NCBI GenBank assembly: GCA_913020435.1
Contig: CAJVZZ010000023.1
Coordinates: forward strand, 1 to 41,736
DNA: 41,736 nucleotides
Source of the DNA: an uncultured Flavobacteriales bacterium
GTDB taxonomy: Bacteria > Bacteroidota > Bacteroidia > Flavobacteriales_G > Salibacteraceae
Direction: 5' to 3'
In this document: positions 1 to 8,831 of the stretch, piece by piece
Layout: every line of letters starts with the position of its first letter
Numbering within the stretch: the first letter of the stretch is position 1
Position numbers and translations under genes: made by a program
The notes under the pieces: generated by a model
Databases searched by the model: none
What the model was told of the DNA's origin: nothing
What the model saw: the letters and a program-made list of their open reading frames with translations, nothing else

Positions 1-1080
1 TGGGTAATTGTTCTTCATCCGAACTATTACGATCATGACTTTAAACTAGACCCCATTTTTGATGTTACTTTTAATTGCGTAGACCTGCTGACTTCCTCTA
101 CTCCATTTTCGCAGTTAAGTGTTCAGGTCCATAGCTTTACACCTTCTTTTTTCAAGCCATCTAAGCAAGAAAAATTTTGGGATATTCTTCATGTTTCCAG
201 AGCTCAAACGTCCAAAAACATTCCTGAATTTTTTGAAATTATCAGAAAACTCTACGATCAAGGTAAAATGTACCGCGTTTTATTAATATGCACTATTCCT
301 GATAAGAACTGGCTACGAGGAGATATCGTTTCAAATATCCGAGACTATTACGACGAACTATTCACTGAACCCGAAAAAGATCTTTTTACATTACTCACAA
401 CAAGCTACCGCCAACCTTATCCGTTCGACACAAAAACGATTTCGCATTTTTACAATTCTAGTAAAATACTTTTGAACACTGGAGGTGGAGAGCGGCAAGG
501 AAGAATAAATGCATATGCATGGTGCACTGGAATGCCACTAGTTTCATTAGATAGAATGAAGGATTTGATTCCGCATCACTTGCGCAAAGAACCCGTATTT
601 TATCCAGGTAAAACCTATAATGATTTACCTGAGCAGGTAATAAAAGCAATTGAATACAGCGATACCAAGCACAATCTTGACGATTTTGAAGAAATGTATC
701 ATCACTGTTCAGAAACATTTAATGAGACTACATTAAAGAAAGAATTAGCTAAGTTTTATTCAGTTGACAATACCGTTGCTGATGATTCCTTATTTAACGT
801 TACTAACTTAGACCGTCGTGTTGCTCGTCATTGTGGAGTTGGGGATAACATTACCAGCGTAAATGTCCCGCTTACTGAAGTTCTTGGATTTCTGGAAAAC
901 GCAACAAATGAGCAGCTTGAAAAGCTTATTCTAGCTATTGACCCAGAGCGTGAACTTGAACAAATGAGACATATTAAAAACGGGAAAAATCCTGAGGTTT
1001 CCGGCTTTATCTATGTTTCTAAAAATTTTGTTCGGGCAATCCTAATGCGCATTTATAAAAAATATTTTAAGAGTAAATAA
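1..1080 (+). CDS. Glycosyltransferase, 5' end outside window (partial)
   Basis: The reading frame is open from base 1 to the stop at 1078-1080, so the gene begins upstream of the window; the internal ATG at 268 is not a credible start because the residues before it continue the same fold. About 359 residues are visible. The stretch HVSRAQTSKN (just before residue 70) looks like the start of the second Rossmann half of a GT-B enzyme. A later segment, GGGERQGRINAYAWCTGMP, resembles the nucleotide-sugar binding loop of GT4-type enzymes. The C-terminal ~100 residues are charged and end in a Lys-rich tail. It lies 12 bases before a methyltransferase on the same strand, and both face a nonulosonic acid locus, which fits a role in surface glycan assembly. 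Donor and acceptor cannot be told from the sequence. Confidence 0.7.
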   Translation, partial: WVIVLHPNYYDHDFKLDPIFDVTFNCVDLLTSSTPFSQLSVQVHSFTPSFFKPSKQEKFWDILHVSRAQTSKNIPEFFEIIRKLYDQGKMYRVLLICTIPDKNWLRGDIVSNIRDYYDELFTEPEKDLFTLLTTSYRQPYPFDTKTISHFYNSSKILLNTGGGERQGRINAYAWCTGMPLVSLDRMKDLIPHHLRKEPVFYPGKTYNDLPEQVIKAIEYSDTKHNLDDFEEMYHHCSETFNETTLKKELAKFYSVDNTVADDSLFNVTNLDRRVARHCGVGDNITSVNVPLTEVLGFLENATNEQLEKLILAIDPERELEQMRHIKNGKNPEVSGFIYVSKNFVRAILMRIYKKYFKSK

Positions 1081-1092
1081 TCAAAGTCTATT

Positions 1093-1950
1093 ATGGGATT
1101 ATTAAAAAAATTATCTGCATTTACTGAGAAACTTGGTGTTGAATTAAAGCAAGCCAATAAGGACAAATTGACTCTTTCAACCTACCAAAAACTTTTTCCG
1201 AAAGACTCAATTTCAAACAAGCGATTCTACAACATTGGTGCAGGTGGTTTCCTTCACCCATATTGGACCAATGTTGATTATTATTCGGATTGGTACAAAG
1301 GCTGGGCAAAAAACACAGACAAAGGATTAAACTACAACTTATTTTCTCATGAAGCTCTTCCAGTTGAGGACAATTCTGCGGAGCTGCTCTACACTAGCCA
1401 TACAATTGAGCACATTGACAATGCGTCATCTCAATACTTCTTTAACGAAGCATTTAGAGTGCTGAAATCAGGAGGAATCTTCCGAATAACTTGTCCAGAT
1501 ATTCATTTACAATATCGTGCATATCAGAACAACGACAATGGTTTTTACTACTGGAAAACACGTTTCACCAAGAATGGAGAATCTTACCAGCCTTCTATCG
1601 AACAGCTATTTGTACAACGTTTTGCAACTGCTATAACAGAAATTCCAGAAGAGGGGATTGACCCAAGAATGTCCACAGAGGAAATCAAAGAATTATTTAA
1701 AAAAGAAAAATTAGAAGATGCTTTAGATACCTGTACAAATCGTTGCACCGTAGAGTTTCAAAAGCAACAACCTGGAAATCATATGAACTGGTGGAGTTAT
1801 GGGAAATTGGAGAAAATGCTAAAGGAGGCGGGCTTTAAAACTCTGTATCGTTCTGGTTATGGTCAAAGTGCAACTGCCGTCCTTCGAAATACACACCTTT
1901 TTGACAATACACATCCAAAGATGTCAATGTATATGGAAGCTAGAAAGTAA
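1093..1950 (+). CDS. Class I SAM-dependent methyltransferase
   Basis: A 285-residue protein with the methyltransferase fold of the Methyltransf_11 type. Motif I appears as NIGAGGF near residue 47, the post-II segment as SHTIEHI near residue 102, and the strand-4/5 motif as RVLKSGGIFRITCPD near residue 122. The family transfers a methyl group from S-adenosylmethionine; proteins of this type in glycan loci commonly methylate sugars or lipid-linked intermediates. It starts with ATG 12 bases after the partial glycosyltransferase, so the two are probably co-transcribed. Its stop lies two bases from the stop of the convergent neuA gene, leaving no room for a terminator. The substrate is unknown. 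Confidence 0.75.
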   Translation: MGLLKKLSAFTEKLGVELKQANKDKLTLSTYQKLFPKDSISNKRFYNIGAGGFLHPYWTNVDYYSDWYKGWAKNTDKGLNYNLFSHEALPVEDNSAELLYTSHTIEHIDNASSQYFFNEAFRVLKSGGIFRITCPDIHLQYRAYQNNDNGFYYWKTRFTKNGESYQPSIEQLFVQRFATAITEIPEEGIDPRMSTEEIKELFKKEKLEDALDTCTNRCTVEFQKQQPGNHMNWWSYGKLEKMLKEAGFKTLYRSGYGQSATAVLRNTHLFDNTHPKMSMYMEARK

Positions 1951-1952
1951 TA

Positions 1953-2672
1953 TTATTCTAGAATGCCTTTCAAATCTCCACGTTTCATCAAGAATTCCAA
2001 CCAATCAAAATCGATGGGGTCATCGATATCAAAACAGTGATGATCAACCTTATAGACCATAGTTTTCTCAGCATAAGGAGTCGTTAATCCTTGATCGAAA
2101 AATGACTTTCGATACATATAAAAGGAACCGTTTAACTCATAAACTTCAGGAGCAGTTTGACGTGAAATTACTTTTCCTCCACCGCAGGGAATGTGTCCAA
2201 AATCTCCGTTCATCTCAATCATATTGAAATAAGGATTTTTCTTAGCCTCTGAAACCGAAAAAATATTCAGAGCTTCAGCATTCGAATTCAGTTTATTGAA
2301 ACAATCTACTAATTCGTCAATAGTTCTTAGAGGGGCAACTACGTCTAAATCAATAACAACGTCGTATTCCTTATTCTCTTTTTTTTCTTTCCATTCTTTA
2401 AGTGCCTTTATAGTAAGCACCTTACTCACACTGCTGCCACTCAAATCATCTGGACGTACATATTCTACATCAACCTGACCCAAATGACTGATACAGTTTT
2501 TGATAATGTCGCTATCTGTCGAAACTGCAATATCAGCCCCTAACCTATCTGCAAGTTGAACCGCTTGTTCACTTGAATAAGTAACTAAAGGCTTGCCATT
2601 CAGATTCTTATAATTCTTTCCAGGAAGTCCTTTAGAACCGCCTCTAGCACAAATAGTAATTAGTGTATTCAT
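1953..2672 (-). CDS. neuA: CMP-nonulosonate cytidylyltransferase (NeuA/LegF type)
   Basis: A 239-residue protein of the acylneuraminate cytidylyltransferase family, which activates sialic, legionaminic or pseudaminic acid as the CMP-sugar in the cytoplasm. The nucleotide-binding loop ARGGSKGLPGKN is at residues 9-20. The usual LQPTSPLR stretch is present as DLDVVAPLR, a variant seen in some legionaminate enzymes. Later conserved parts are RQTAPEVYELNGS and FDIDDPIDF. The ATG overlaps the TGA of the upstream ptmE-like gene by four bases (ATGA), so it is the last gene of a coupled set. The exact sugar (Neu5Ac or legionaminate) cannot be fixed from this protein alone; the PtmE-like and LegC-type neighbours favour legionaminate or a relative. 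Confidence 0.88.
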   Translation of the reverse strand: MNTLITICARGGSKGLPGKNYKNLNGKPLVTYSSEQAVQLADRLGADIAVSTDSDIIKNCISHLGQVDVEYVRPDDLSGSSVSKVLTIKALKEWKEKKENKEYDVVIDLDVVAPLRTIDELVDCFNKLNSNAEALNIFSVSEAKKNPYFNMIEMNGDFGHIPCGGGKVISRQTAPEVYELNGSFYMYRKSFFDQGLTTPYAEKTMVYKVDHHCFDIDDPIDFDWLEFLMKRGDLKGILE

Positions 2673-3724
2673 GAAAGCAATTTCAGCTGTTTAATGTCTC
2701 TTTGAGCTTTTTCAAAATCTTCCATTTTACCAATGTCCAGCCAGTACTCCAAATGAGCGTAATGCATCACCTTCTTACCTTCTTTCTGAAGTTTTTCCAT
2801 TAAATCGGTAGAGTTGTAAAACTCACCTTCGGGAATCATTTCCAACAAACTGCGTTTAAGAAAGTATATTCCCCCATTAGAATAATAGGTATAAGTAGGT
2901 TTTTCTTTAAACGACTTTACGACATCATCTTCAGTTTCCAATACAGCATAAGGTATCTTCACCTCATAGGGTATCGAAACTAACCCCATATCAGCGCCAG
3001 AACTGATAAAAGCATGATAAAAATCTTCGTAATCTACATTGGTTATTAAGTCCGAATTCATCAAAAGAATAACATCTCTTTGGATCTCTTTTTCAGCATA
3101 CTTCAAAGAGCCAATTGTACCTAGCGGCACAGGTTCCTCAATATAATCAACCTGATGTCCGTATTCTGTAGTAGCTATATAATCCTTTATTTTTTGACCC
3201 AAATAATTAATCGAAATATGAAACTTTTGAACTCCAAACTTTCTTAGTCTTTCTATGTTCCATTCCATTACTGGTCGAGAACCAATTTTCAATAATGGTT
3301 TTGGCGTTTCTAAGGTTAATGGACGTAATCGACTGCCTAAACCGCCAGCCATAATTGCTACTTCGATTGGTAAAAAACTAAATTGTTCGCGAAGATCGAC
3401 TATTGATTTTAGCGTTCTATCTGCTGAAACTACCGGAATAATCTGAATGGATTTATCTTTTATCTCTCGCATTTTTTGAAGATTTTTTTCATCTTCATAC
3501 ATGAAATAACAATTTCGATTAATTACCTTTTCTAGAGTAGCATCCAACTCAAGATCATTCAGCAATGAACGACGAATATCACCATCGGTGATGGTTCCAA
3601 TGAGTTTATCATTTTCATCAACAGCAAAAAGTGTAACATACTTGGCTAAGCTATCTTGGTTGATTTGCTGCAAAGCTTGCTTAATCGTGCGGTCTGATTT
3701 TATTTTAAAATCTTGAAGATTCAT
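2669..3724 (-). CDS. ptmE: CBS-domain sugar nucleotidyltransferase (PtmE-like)
   Basis: A 351-residue protein with two CBS repeats in the first ~115 residues (for example GTITDGDIRRSLL) followed by an NTP_transferase domain whose signature AGGLGSRLRPLT with TPKPLL begins near residue 126. This arrangement matches PtmE, the glucosamine-1-phosphate guanylyltransferase of the Campylobacter legionaminate pathway, which makes the GDP-sugar precursor. A nine-residue longer reading is possible, but the ATG at 3724 overlaps the neuC stop as ATGA, the same junction used by the neighbouring genes, so I chose it. The CBS repeats may bind adenine nucleotides as a regulatory input. Other GDP- or UDP-sugar pyrophosphorylase activities remain possible. 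Confidence 0.82.
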   Translation of the reverse strand: MNLQDFKIKSDRTIKQALQQINQDSLAKYVTLFAVDENDKLIGTITDGDIRRSLLNDLELDATLEKVINRNCYFMYEDEKNLQKMREIKDKSIQIIPVVSADRTLKSIVDLREQFSFLPIEVAIMAGGLGSRLRPLTLETPKPLLKIGSRPVMEWNIERLRKFGVQKFHISINYLGQKIKDYIATTEYGHQVDYIEEPVPLGTIGSLKYAEKEIQRDVILLMNSDLITNVDYEDFYHAFISSGADMGLVSIPYEVKIPYAVLETEDDVVKSFKEKPTYTYYSNGGIYFLKRSLLEMIPEGEFYNSTDLMEKLQKEGKKVMHYAHLEYWLDIGKMEDFEKAQRDIKQLKLLS

Positions 3725-4821
3725 GCTAAATAATTTGTGATTGCATTCCAAATTTCAGGAACAGCTCCACCCTTCCAATAAATGTTTTCAATTTTCTCTT
3801 CAGGCAGTTTTTCAATGCGTTCTATTTCTTTCAATATTAGCGATTTTTCAACCGATAATGTTGTGACATTATTGCTCACCACTCTCCCCTTTTGACGGTT
3901 TCCTAGATTAATAACCCGTTTATTGAACGACGCTGCCTCAATAACTCCACTTGACGTATTTCCAAGCATAAACTCTGAATGCGTTATTGCAGAAAAATAT
4001 CCTTTCAAACCAAAGCTCTCAATCAACCTCACATTCTCGTTTCCTTCAGCAAAACCCTCATAGATTTTTCTAAAAGCCAAACCAGCGATATCTGCATTGG
4101 TTTGAGTAATCACTAATTGATAATTCTCAATGGATTTGAACGTTTTAATAAGTTCAGAAAGTTGACTTCTCCCAGCATCTTCTAACATAGTTTCAGGATG
4201 AAACGTAATTAAAATACTGGGAATTGAAAAATCTACCTTGAACCGTTCCAACATTTCCGATTTAGTAAAGGGCTGGAAAATTGATAAACTATCTAATGCT
4301 AAAGCACCAACCGTATGCACGTTTTTCAGAGATCCTCTTAACTGAGCAATCCTTTGGGAATATACTTCTGCGGAAGTAAAATGTAAATCACAAAATTGGG
4401 TCAATGAATGCCGGAACATATTGTCAAATGCGCCTGTTGTTTCTTCTCCACCATGAATATGCGCAAACTTCTGATGAAAAAACGCGCCAGCAGAAACAGC
4501 AGCAAACATCTCATAACGATCGCCCAAACATAGAACAAGATCAAATTTATTATCTGACCAAAACGATGAAAATGTTTCAGCCGTTTTAGCATAATTCAGA
4601 GCTACACCTTCACTGCTATCTTCAGCTTTAAAAGTGTCTAACTTATGAATATTACCGTTAAATGTTTTTTCAATTTCAGTTACTGAATTCCCAAAAGCAA
4701 TCGATGTATGCGCTCCAAAAGCGATTACTTCTAATTGGCAAGACTGTTTTTCTATAAACTGAATCAGCGGCTGATAAATGCCATAGTCTGCACGAGAGCT
4801 TGTGAGTAATCCTAATTTCAT
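3721..4821 (-). CDS. neuC: NDP-N-acetylglucosamine 2-epimerase, hydrolysing (NeuC/LegG)
   Basis: A 366-residue member of the hydrolysing UDP-GlcNAc 2-epimerase family. It starts with the typical TSSRADYGIYQPLI segment (residues 7-20). HGGEETTGAFDNMFRHS lies near residue 125 and the nucleotide-binding GNTSSGVIEA stretch is near residue 290. NeuC makes ManNAc from UDP-GlcNAc; the related LegG makes 2,4-diacetamido-2,4,6-trideoxymannose. The sequence alone does not separate these, but the adjacent LegC-type aminotransferase favours the LegG reaction. Both ends overlap neighbours by ATGA (4818-4821 and 3721-3724), indicating translational coupling. Confidence 0.88.
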   Translation of the reverse strand: MKLGLLTSSRADYGIYQPLIQFIEKQSCQLEVIAFGAHTSIAFGNSVTEIEKTFNGNIHKLDTFKAEDSSEGVALNYAKTAETFSSFWSDNKFDLVLCLGDRYEMFAAVSAGAFFHQKFAHIHGGEETTGAFDNMFRHSLTQFCDLHFTSAEVYSQRIAQLRGSLKNVHTVGALALDSLSIFQPFTKSEMLERFKVDFSIPSILITFHPETMLEDAGRSQLSELIKTFKSIENYQLVITQTNADIAGLAFRKIYEGFAEGNENVRLIESFGLKGYFSAITHSEFMLGNTSSGVIEAASFNKRVINLGNRQKGRVVSNNVTTLSVEKSLILKEIERIEKLPEEKIENIYWKGGAVPEIWNAITNYLA

Positions 4822-5840
4822 TTGAAATCGGAATATTCAAGTTTGTGACCTGATGGTAAATCTTTGAAAATCACCTTTCCTACAATATTTCTAAACCCCA
4901 TAGGGCTTATTCCATCTCCAGGACGCAGCATGGAAAAGTGAGATTCTTTTAGCTTTTCACCAGCTTTAAGTGCTTGATTTATATGAATTGATTTTCTAGC
5001 AATGGCAATGTTCTTTTTCTCTGATTCTGTTGGAATCTTTTTATCGGAACCTAAGCCTTCCTCTATATTTCTTATTGCAGAAACCATTTGTTTTAATTCA
5101 TCTGGCTCAAGCGATGCTGGATGATCTGGGCCAGGTAAAGTGCGATCTAGTGTAAAGTGTTTTTCAATTACTACAGCGCCTAATGCAACTGCCGCAATAG
5201 GTATTTCAATTCCAAGTGTATGATCTGAATAACCAATCTGAACTCCTAATGAGGCGATATCTTTCATTGCTCTTAAATTAACGTCCGAAAATGGTGTTGG
5301 GTATTCAGTATTGCAATGCAAAACTTTGATTTCAGATTTTTTATAACCGAAATTCAAAAATACTTGCAAGGCAGCTCCGACTTCCATTAGATTACACATT
5401 CCGGTAGAAAGTACAATTGGTTTTTTACTAGAAGCAAACTTTTCTAAGAGCGGCAAATTTGTAATCTCTCCCGAAGCAATTTTCCAAAAATCTAAATCGA
5501 AATCATTCAGCAAATCAAAACTATCTACATCAAATGGAGTGGATAAAAAACCTATTCTTTTGCTTTTTGAATAATCAGCAAGTTCCTCGAATTGAGCTTT
5601 ACTAAATTCTAACTTTTTGAGCATTCCGAACTGACCTTCATCTTCGCTCAAATTCAGATTATTCTTTTGATATTCTGCCATTTTAGCTGCAGAAGATGTT
5701 AGCTTTTCCGTCTTAAACGTCTGAAATTTAACGTAATCAGCATTTGCACCAGCGGCAGCATCAACTAACTTTTTAGCGAGTTCAAAATCACCGTTGTGAT
5801 TGACTCCTGCTTCAGCTATGATTATCGTCTTTGGTCGCAC
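4818..5840 (-). CDS. neuB: Nonulosonate synthase (NeuB/LegI)
   Basis: A 340-residue protein with the NeuB TIM barrel followed by a C-terminal antifreeze-like SAF domain. Conserved barrel parts are AEAGVNHNGD (residues 9-18), VKFQTFK, STGMCN, HCNTEYP and GYSDHTLG, with EKHFTLDRTLPGPDH near residue 230. The SAF domain occupies roughly the last 60 residues. The enzyme condenses a hexosamine with phosphoenolpyruvate to make sialic, legionaminic or pseudaminic acid. The start codon is GTG at 5840, nine bases after the aminotransferase stop, and the stop overlaps the neuC start. The length is normal for the family. Confidence 0.92.
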   Translation of the reverse strand: MRPKTIIIAEAGVNHNGDFELAKKLVDAAAGANADYVKFQTFKTEKLTSSAAKMAEYQKNNLNLSEDEGQFGMLKKLEFSKAQFEELADYSKSKRIGFLSTPFDVDSFDLLNDFDLDFWKIASGEITNLPLLEKFASSKKPIVLSTGMCNLMEVGAALQVFLNFGYKKSEIKVLHCNTEYPTPFSDVNLRAMKDIASLGVQIGYSDHTLGIEIPIAAVALGAVVIEKHFTLDRTLPGPDHPASLEPDELKQMVSAIRNIEEGLGSDKKIPTESEKKNIAIARKSIHINQALKAGEKLKESHFSMLRPGDGISPMGFRNIVGKVIFKDLPSGHKLEYSDFK

Positions 5841-5849
5841 AATATAAAT

Positions 5850-7007
5850 TTAAAGCTTTGGACTACTTGTTATGTTCACTATTCTATCTGCTAACCAAAT
5901 CGAGTTGGTAAGATCAGTAGTTTGACATTCTTTAAACATTGGTAATTCATTCATCAATGTCCATGCAGGCCGTGTCATTATGCCATTACTATTAGTTGCT
6001 TCAAGAAATTCGTCGCGTTCTGCTCTATCAGAAAGTAGAATGGTATTTAACCAATAATTGGTTTTGTTAGGTGCTTGCTCCGTCTTGAATTCAATAGATT
6101 TATCACTAAAGAACTCAATATATCTGCTGGTTAGTTCTCTTTTTGAAGCCAATAAAGTAGGTAGTTTTTCCAATTGCGCCTTCAATAAACTTGCATTGAG
6201 GTTTGGCATTCTATAATTATAGCCCATTTCATCATGAACGTATTCCCACTTATGCGGCACTTTTGCTGTAGTAGTTAAATACTTCGCTTTTTTGGCCAAC
6301 TCTTCGTCGTTGGTTAGTATTGCACCACCACCACCTGCAGTGATTACTTTGTTACCATTAAAGCTCAACACTCCAAGTAAACCAAAAGTCCCTAAGTGCT
6401 TTCCATCAACAAAAGAACCTACTGCTTCAGCAGAGTCCTCGACCAAAGGAATGTTCCATTCATCACACACCGCTTTAATTTCGATTATAGACGCTGCAAA
6501 ACCATAAGTGTGCATAGGTGTAACAGCACTTATTCTTTTGCCAGAGGTTTTATTAAAACATTGCCCATTTTTCAATTCAGCATTAATTTCTAAAAAATCG
6601 CGCAAACTTTTAGGACAAAGCCCCATGTTTTCTTTGTCAACATCAACAAAAACAGGAATGGCTCCGTTATACAAAATAGCGTTTGTAGTTGCAACAAAAG
6701 TCATGGCTTGTGTAATAACTTCAGTATCCTTTTCAACGCCAGCTAACCTCAACGCTACTTGTTGAGCAGCAGTTCCATTTACAACCGCAACAGCATATTT
6801 TGCTCCAGTGTACTCAACAAGCATTTTCTCGACCTCATCGATTTGTTTTCCTACGCTAGAAACAAACGTACTTTCAATGCATTCTTTTAGATACTGTTGC
6901 TCGACATGATCGAAAACTGGAATATGAAGGGGATAAAAATCCTCTTTACCGTAAAAATCTTCTAAAATGGATTTTAATCCATTAACTATTTCTAAACTTA
7001 TCATCAT
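5850..7007 (-). CDS. legC: LegC-family PLP aminotransferase
   Basis: A 385-residue sugar aminotransferase of the DegT/DnrJ/EryC1 fold. The PLP-binding lysine is predicted at K220 in SFNGNK, followed by a glycine run (AGGGGA); the ring-contacting aspartate is D191 in VEDSAEA. The ~30-residue N-terminal lead before HIPVFDHVEQQYL is typical of the LegC subgroup, which aminates C4 of a 4-keto-6-deoxy nucleotide sugar on the way to legionaminate. The first ATG (7007) overlaps the upstream SDR gene by 26 bases; ATG at 7004 is an equally possible start. Confidence 0.85.
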   Translation of the reverse strand: MMISLEIVNGLKSILEDFYGKEDFYPLHIPVFDHVEQQYLKECIESTFVSSVGKQIDEVEKMLVEYTGAKYAVAVVNGTAAQQVALRLAGVEKDTEVITQAMTFVATTNAILYNGAIPVFVDVDKENMGLCPKSLRDFLEINAELKNGQCFNKTSGKRISAVTPMHTYGFAASIIEIKAVCDEWNIPLVEDSAEAVGSFVDGKHLGTFGLLGVLSFNGNKVITAGGGGAILTNDEELAKKAKYLTTTAKVPHKWEYVHDEMGYNYRMPNLNASLLKAQLEKLPTLLASKRELTSRYIEFFSDKSIEFKTEQAPNKTNYWLNTILLSDRAERDEFLEATNSNGIMTRPAWTLMNELPMFKECQTTDLTNSIWLADRIVNITSSPKL

Positions 7008-7956
7008 CAGGATTTAAGATAACGCCATCTTTAATGACTTTATATAAATGTACAATCCCCTCAGGGACCGTGTAGGTTATATCAAAATCAAGAACCCTTT
7101 TTATTTTATCAAAATTGACTCTATAATCTCTTGGGTCTTCGTTCTTCTGAACGTATTTAATTTCACAACCTTCAATCACCTTTGAAATTTCTTCCACAAG
7201 CATTTTCTTGGTGTAATTCTCTTTTGTATTTCCTACGTTAAAGACCTCAAAAGCAACCTTATCATCGTCTGCTTTAATCACTTCAACAACCGCTCTCGCA
7301 AGATCTAAAACATGACAGTATGGCCGCCAAAATTGCTCTCCAAAAATCACTAATTCTCTGCCTAAAGCAAGTTCTTTGGTAAATTCATTTACCGTAAGGT
7401 CAAAACGCATTCTAGGCGACAAACCGTAAACCGTTGAAAACCTTAAACAAGTAGGATTTGTAGTTGAAGAGCCCTTATGCCCCAATAAAAATTGCTCGTA
7501 GGCAACTTTAGTCTCTGCATAAAGTGATACAGGGGACAATTCAGATTCTTCGTTTAAAAAGAGTTCTGGATCACTCATCTTTCCATAATTACTGCAGGTA
7601 GACGAGAATACTAGTTTTTTTACTCCATTAGCATTAGCCTTTTCAAACAAGTATTTACTTGCATCAAGATTTACTGCCTTTGTCAACTCAGGGTCTATTG
7701 CACAAGCAGGATCACCAACAATTGCAGCTAAATGAGCTACATGCTGCACTCCTTCAAGTGCCTGATCAACAGTGTTTTTTTCTCTTATATCTCCAGTGAC
7801 TAATTCAAAATTAGGATCGTTCATCAATTCAATAATTGATTCACCCCCAAACATTAAACTATCTAATGTTCTGACTGCATATCCTTCTTTAAGAAGTAAT
7901 CTACAGACTATAGAACCTATATACCCAGCACCTCCAGTGACTAAAACCTTCTCCAT
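6982..7956 (-). CDS. NAD-dependent epimerase/dehydratase (extended SDR)
   Basis: A 324-residue extended short-chain dehydrogenase. The NAD-binding loop TGGAGYIGS is at residues 7-15, and the catalytic pair is Y146 and K150 in YAETK. The third site reads SSTCSNYG (119-124) and lacks the Asp-Glu pair that nucleotide-sugar 4,6-dehydratases carry after the Thr, so an epimerase or reductase role fits better than LegB dehydratase. It sits at the head of the nonulosonic acid genes and overlaps legC by 26 bases. The sugar nucleotide it acts on is unknown; it could belong to a second sugar of the same polymer. Confidence 0.78.
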   Translation of the reverse strand: MEKVLVTGGAGYIGSIVCRLLLKEGYAVRTLDSLMFGGESIIELMNDPNFELVTGDIREKNTVDQALEGVQHVAHLAAIVGDPACAIDPELTKAVNLDASKYLFEKANANGVKKLVFSSTCSNYGKMSDPELFLNEESELSPVSLYAETKVAYEQFLLGHKGSSTTNPTCLRFSTVYGLSPRMRFDLTVNEFTKELALGRELVIFGEQFWRPYCHVLDLARAVVEVIKADDDKVAFEVFNVGNTKENYTKKMLVEEISKVIEGCEIKYVQKNEDPRDYRVNFDKIKRVLDFDITYTVPEGIVHLYKVIKDGVILNPDDDKFRNS

Positions 7957-7967
7957 ATTAAGCTATA

Positions 7968-7986
7968 ATTATTGCGTAACAATAAT
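7968..7986. repeat. Short perfect inverted repeat upstream of the SDR gene
   Basis: ATTATTG and CAATAAT form a 7-base perfect inverted repeat around CGTAA. It lies 12 bases upstream of the SDR start and inside the 74-base gap that splits the long minus-strand run. It could be an operator or a weak hairpin; there is no T-tract after it and no TAnnTTTG box in this gap. The short AT-rich arms could also arise by chance. Confidence 0.3.
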
Positions 7987-8030
7987 AGCATTTGTTTACC
8001 TTGAAAGGACTAGAAAAATATTAACGAATG

Positions 8031-8831
8031 TTACTTATCAGACTTACGAAAAGGGCTAATATTCAAAAACTTATTCATCATGTTATCATTAATAAAATAG
8101 TCTTGATAAACATAGTTAGTCAAGGCATATCTCTCTCCTTTAATAAGCGGTTTACCTCTATGTATTCCTGAAGTATCAACCAACAAACAAGTTCCTTTTT
8201 TTGCTTGAAACTGAACCTTAGAATATTTCCCATTTTCTAAGATTTTATTGGCTTCTTCATCTGAAACTCGGTTTTGATCAAGCGCAACTCCATATTGATT
8301 GAATTCAAATAAAGTCCGTTTCCATTGAGTACCTTCTATATATTCAAAGGGACCATTGTTCCCATCAACATCACTCAAATAAACAATACTTTTAAACTGA
8401 TGAATCATATTCGTATCGCGGTGCCAGCCACCACCTGAACCTTTATTATTCCCAATGCCTTTAATTCGACCTGCCAATGTTGTTAACACTGTTGTATTTG
8501 CTTTTAAGTAGCGATTAGATAGATTGTGAAAACGTTTGTCTTCATTGAACTCTTTTATCTTTTCATCGAGTTTCTCTGAGAAGTAAATTCTACTATCTGC
8601 ACCTTCTTCATCATTCCAAATAGTAGTTGAGTTTTCTTCAATCAATTTGTCAATCCTAGCACATAAGTCATCGCATTGATCAGCAGAATAATAATTCTCC
8701 CAAACGTAGTATCCCTTTATTCTAATGCTGTCAATAATTTCTTCCTTTGCTTCAGCAATTGCTTCAAAGTTCTTTTTATGCAAAAGCTCTTGAACGCGCG
8801 CTTTATAGTATTCTATTACTGCTTTCATCAT
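8031..8831 (-). CDS. Phytanoyl-CoA dioxygenase (PhyH) family protein
   Basis: A 266-residue protein with the iron and 2-oxoglutarate site of the PhyH family: H137 and D139 in WHRDTN, H224 in SGIHRG and a candidate 2-oxoglutarate-binding arginine at R234. The family hydroxylates small molecules, lipids or natural-product intermediates. The ATG at 8831 overlaps the stop of the GT4 gene as ATGA, so it is tightly coupled to glycan genes. No PhyH step exists in the known legionaminate or sialate pathways, so it may oxidise a sugar, a lipid or a side group of the glycan. The substrate cannot be inferred. Confidence 0.8.
   Translation of the reverse strand: MMKAVIEYYKARVQELLHKKNFEAIAEAKEEIIDSIRIKGYYVWENYYSADQCDDLCARIDKLIEENSTTIWNDEEGADSRIYFSEKLDEKIKEFNEDKRFHNLSNRYLKANTTVLTTLAGRIKGIGNNKGSGGGWHRDTNMIHQFKSIVYLSDVDGNNGPFEYIEGTQWKRTLFEFNQYGVALDQNRVSDEEANKILENGKYSKVQFQAKKGTCLLVDTSGIHRGKPLIKGERYALTNYVYQDYFINDNMMNKFLNISPFRKSDK

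Noticed and set aside
268-1080. Start of the first glycosyltransferase at ATG 268
   Set aside because: The frame is open from base 1 and the upstream residues continue a glycosyltransferase-like sequence, so the gene starts outside the window.
6982-7956. The SDR as the LegB 4,6-dehydratase
   Set aside because: It lacks the Asp-Glu pair expected at the dehydratase site, so I call it only an epimerase/dehydratase family member.
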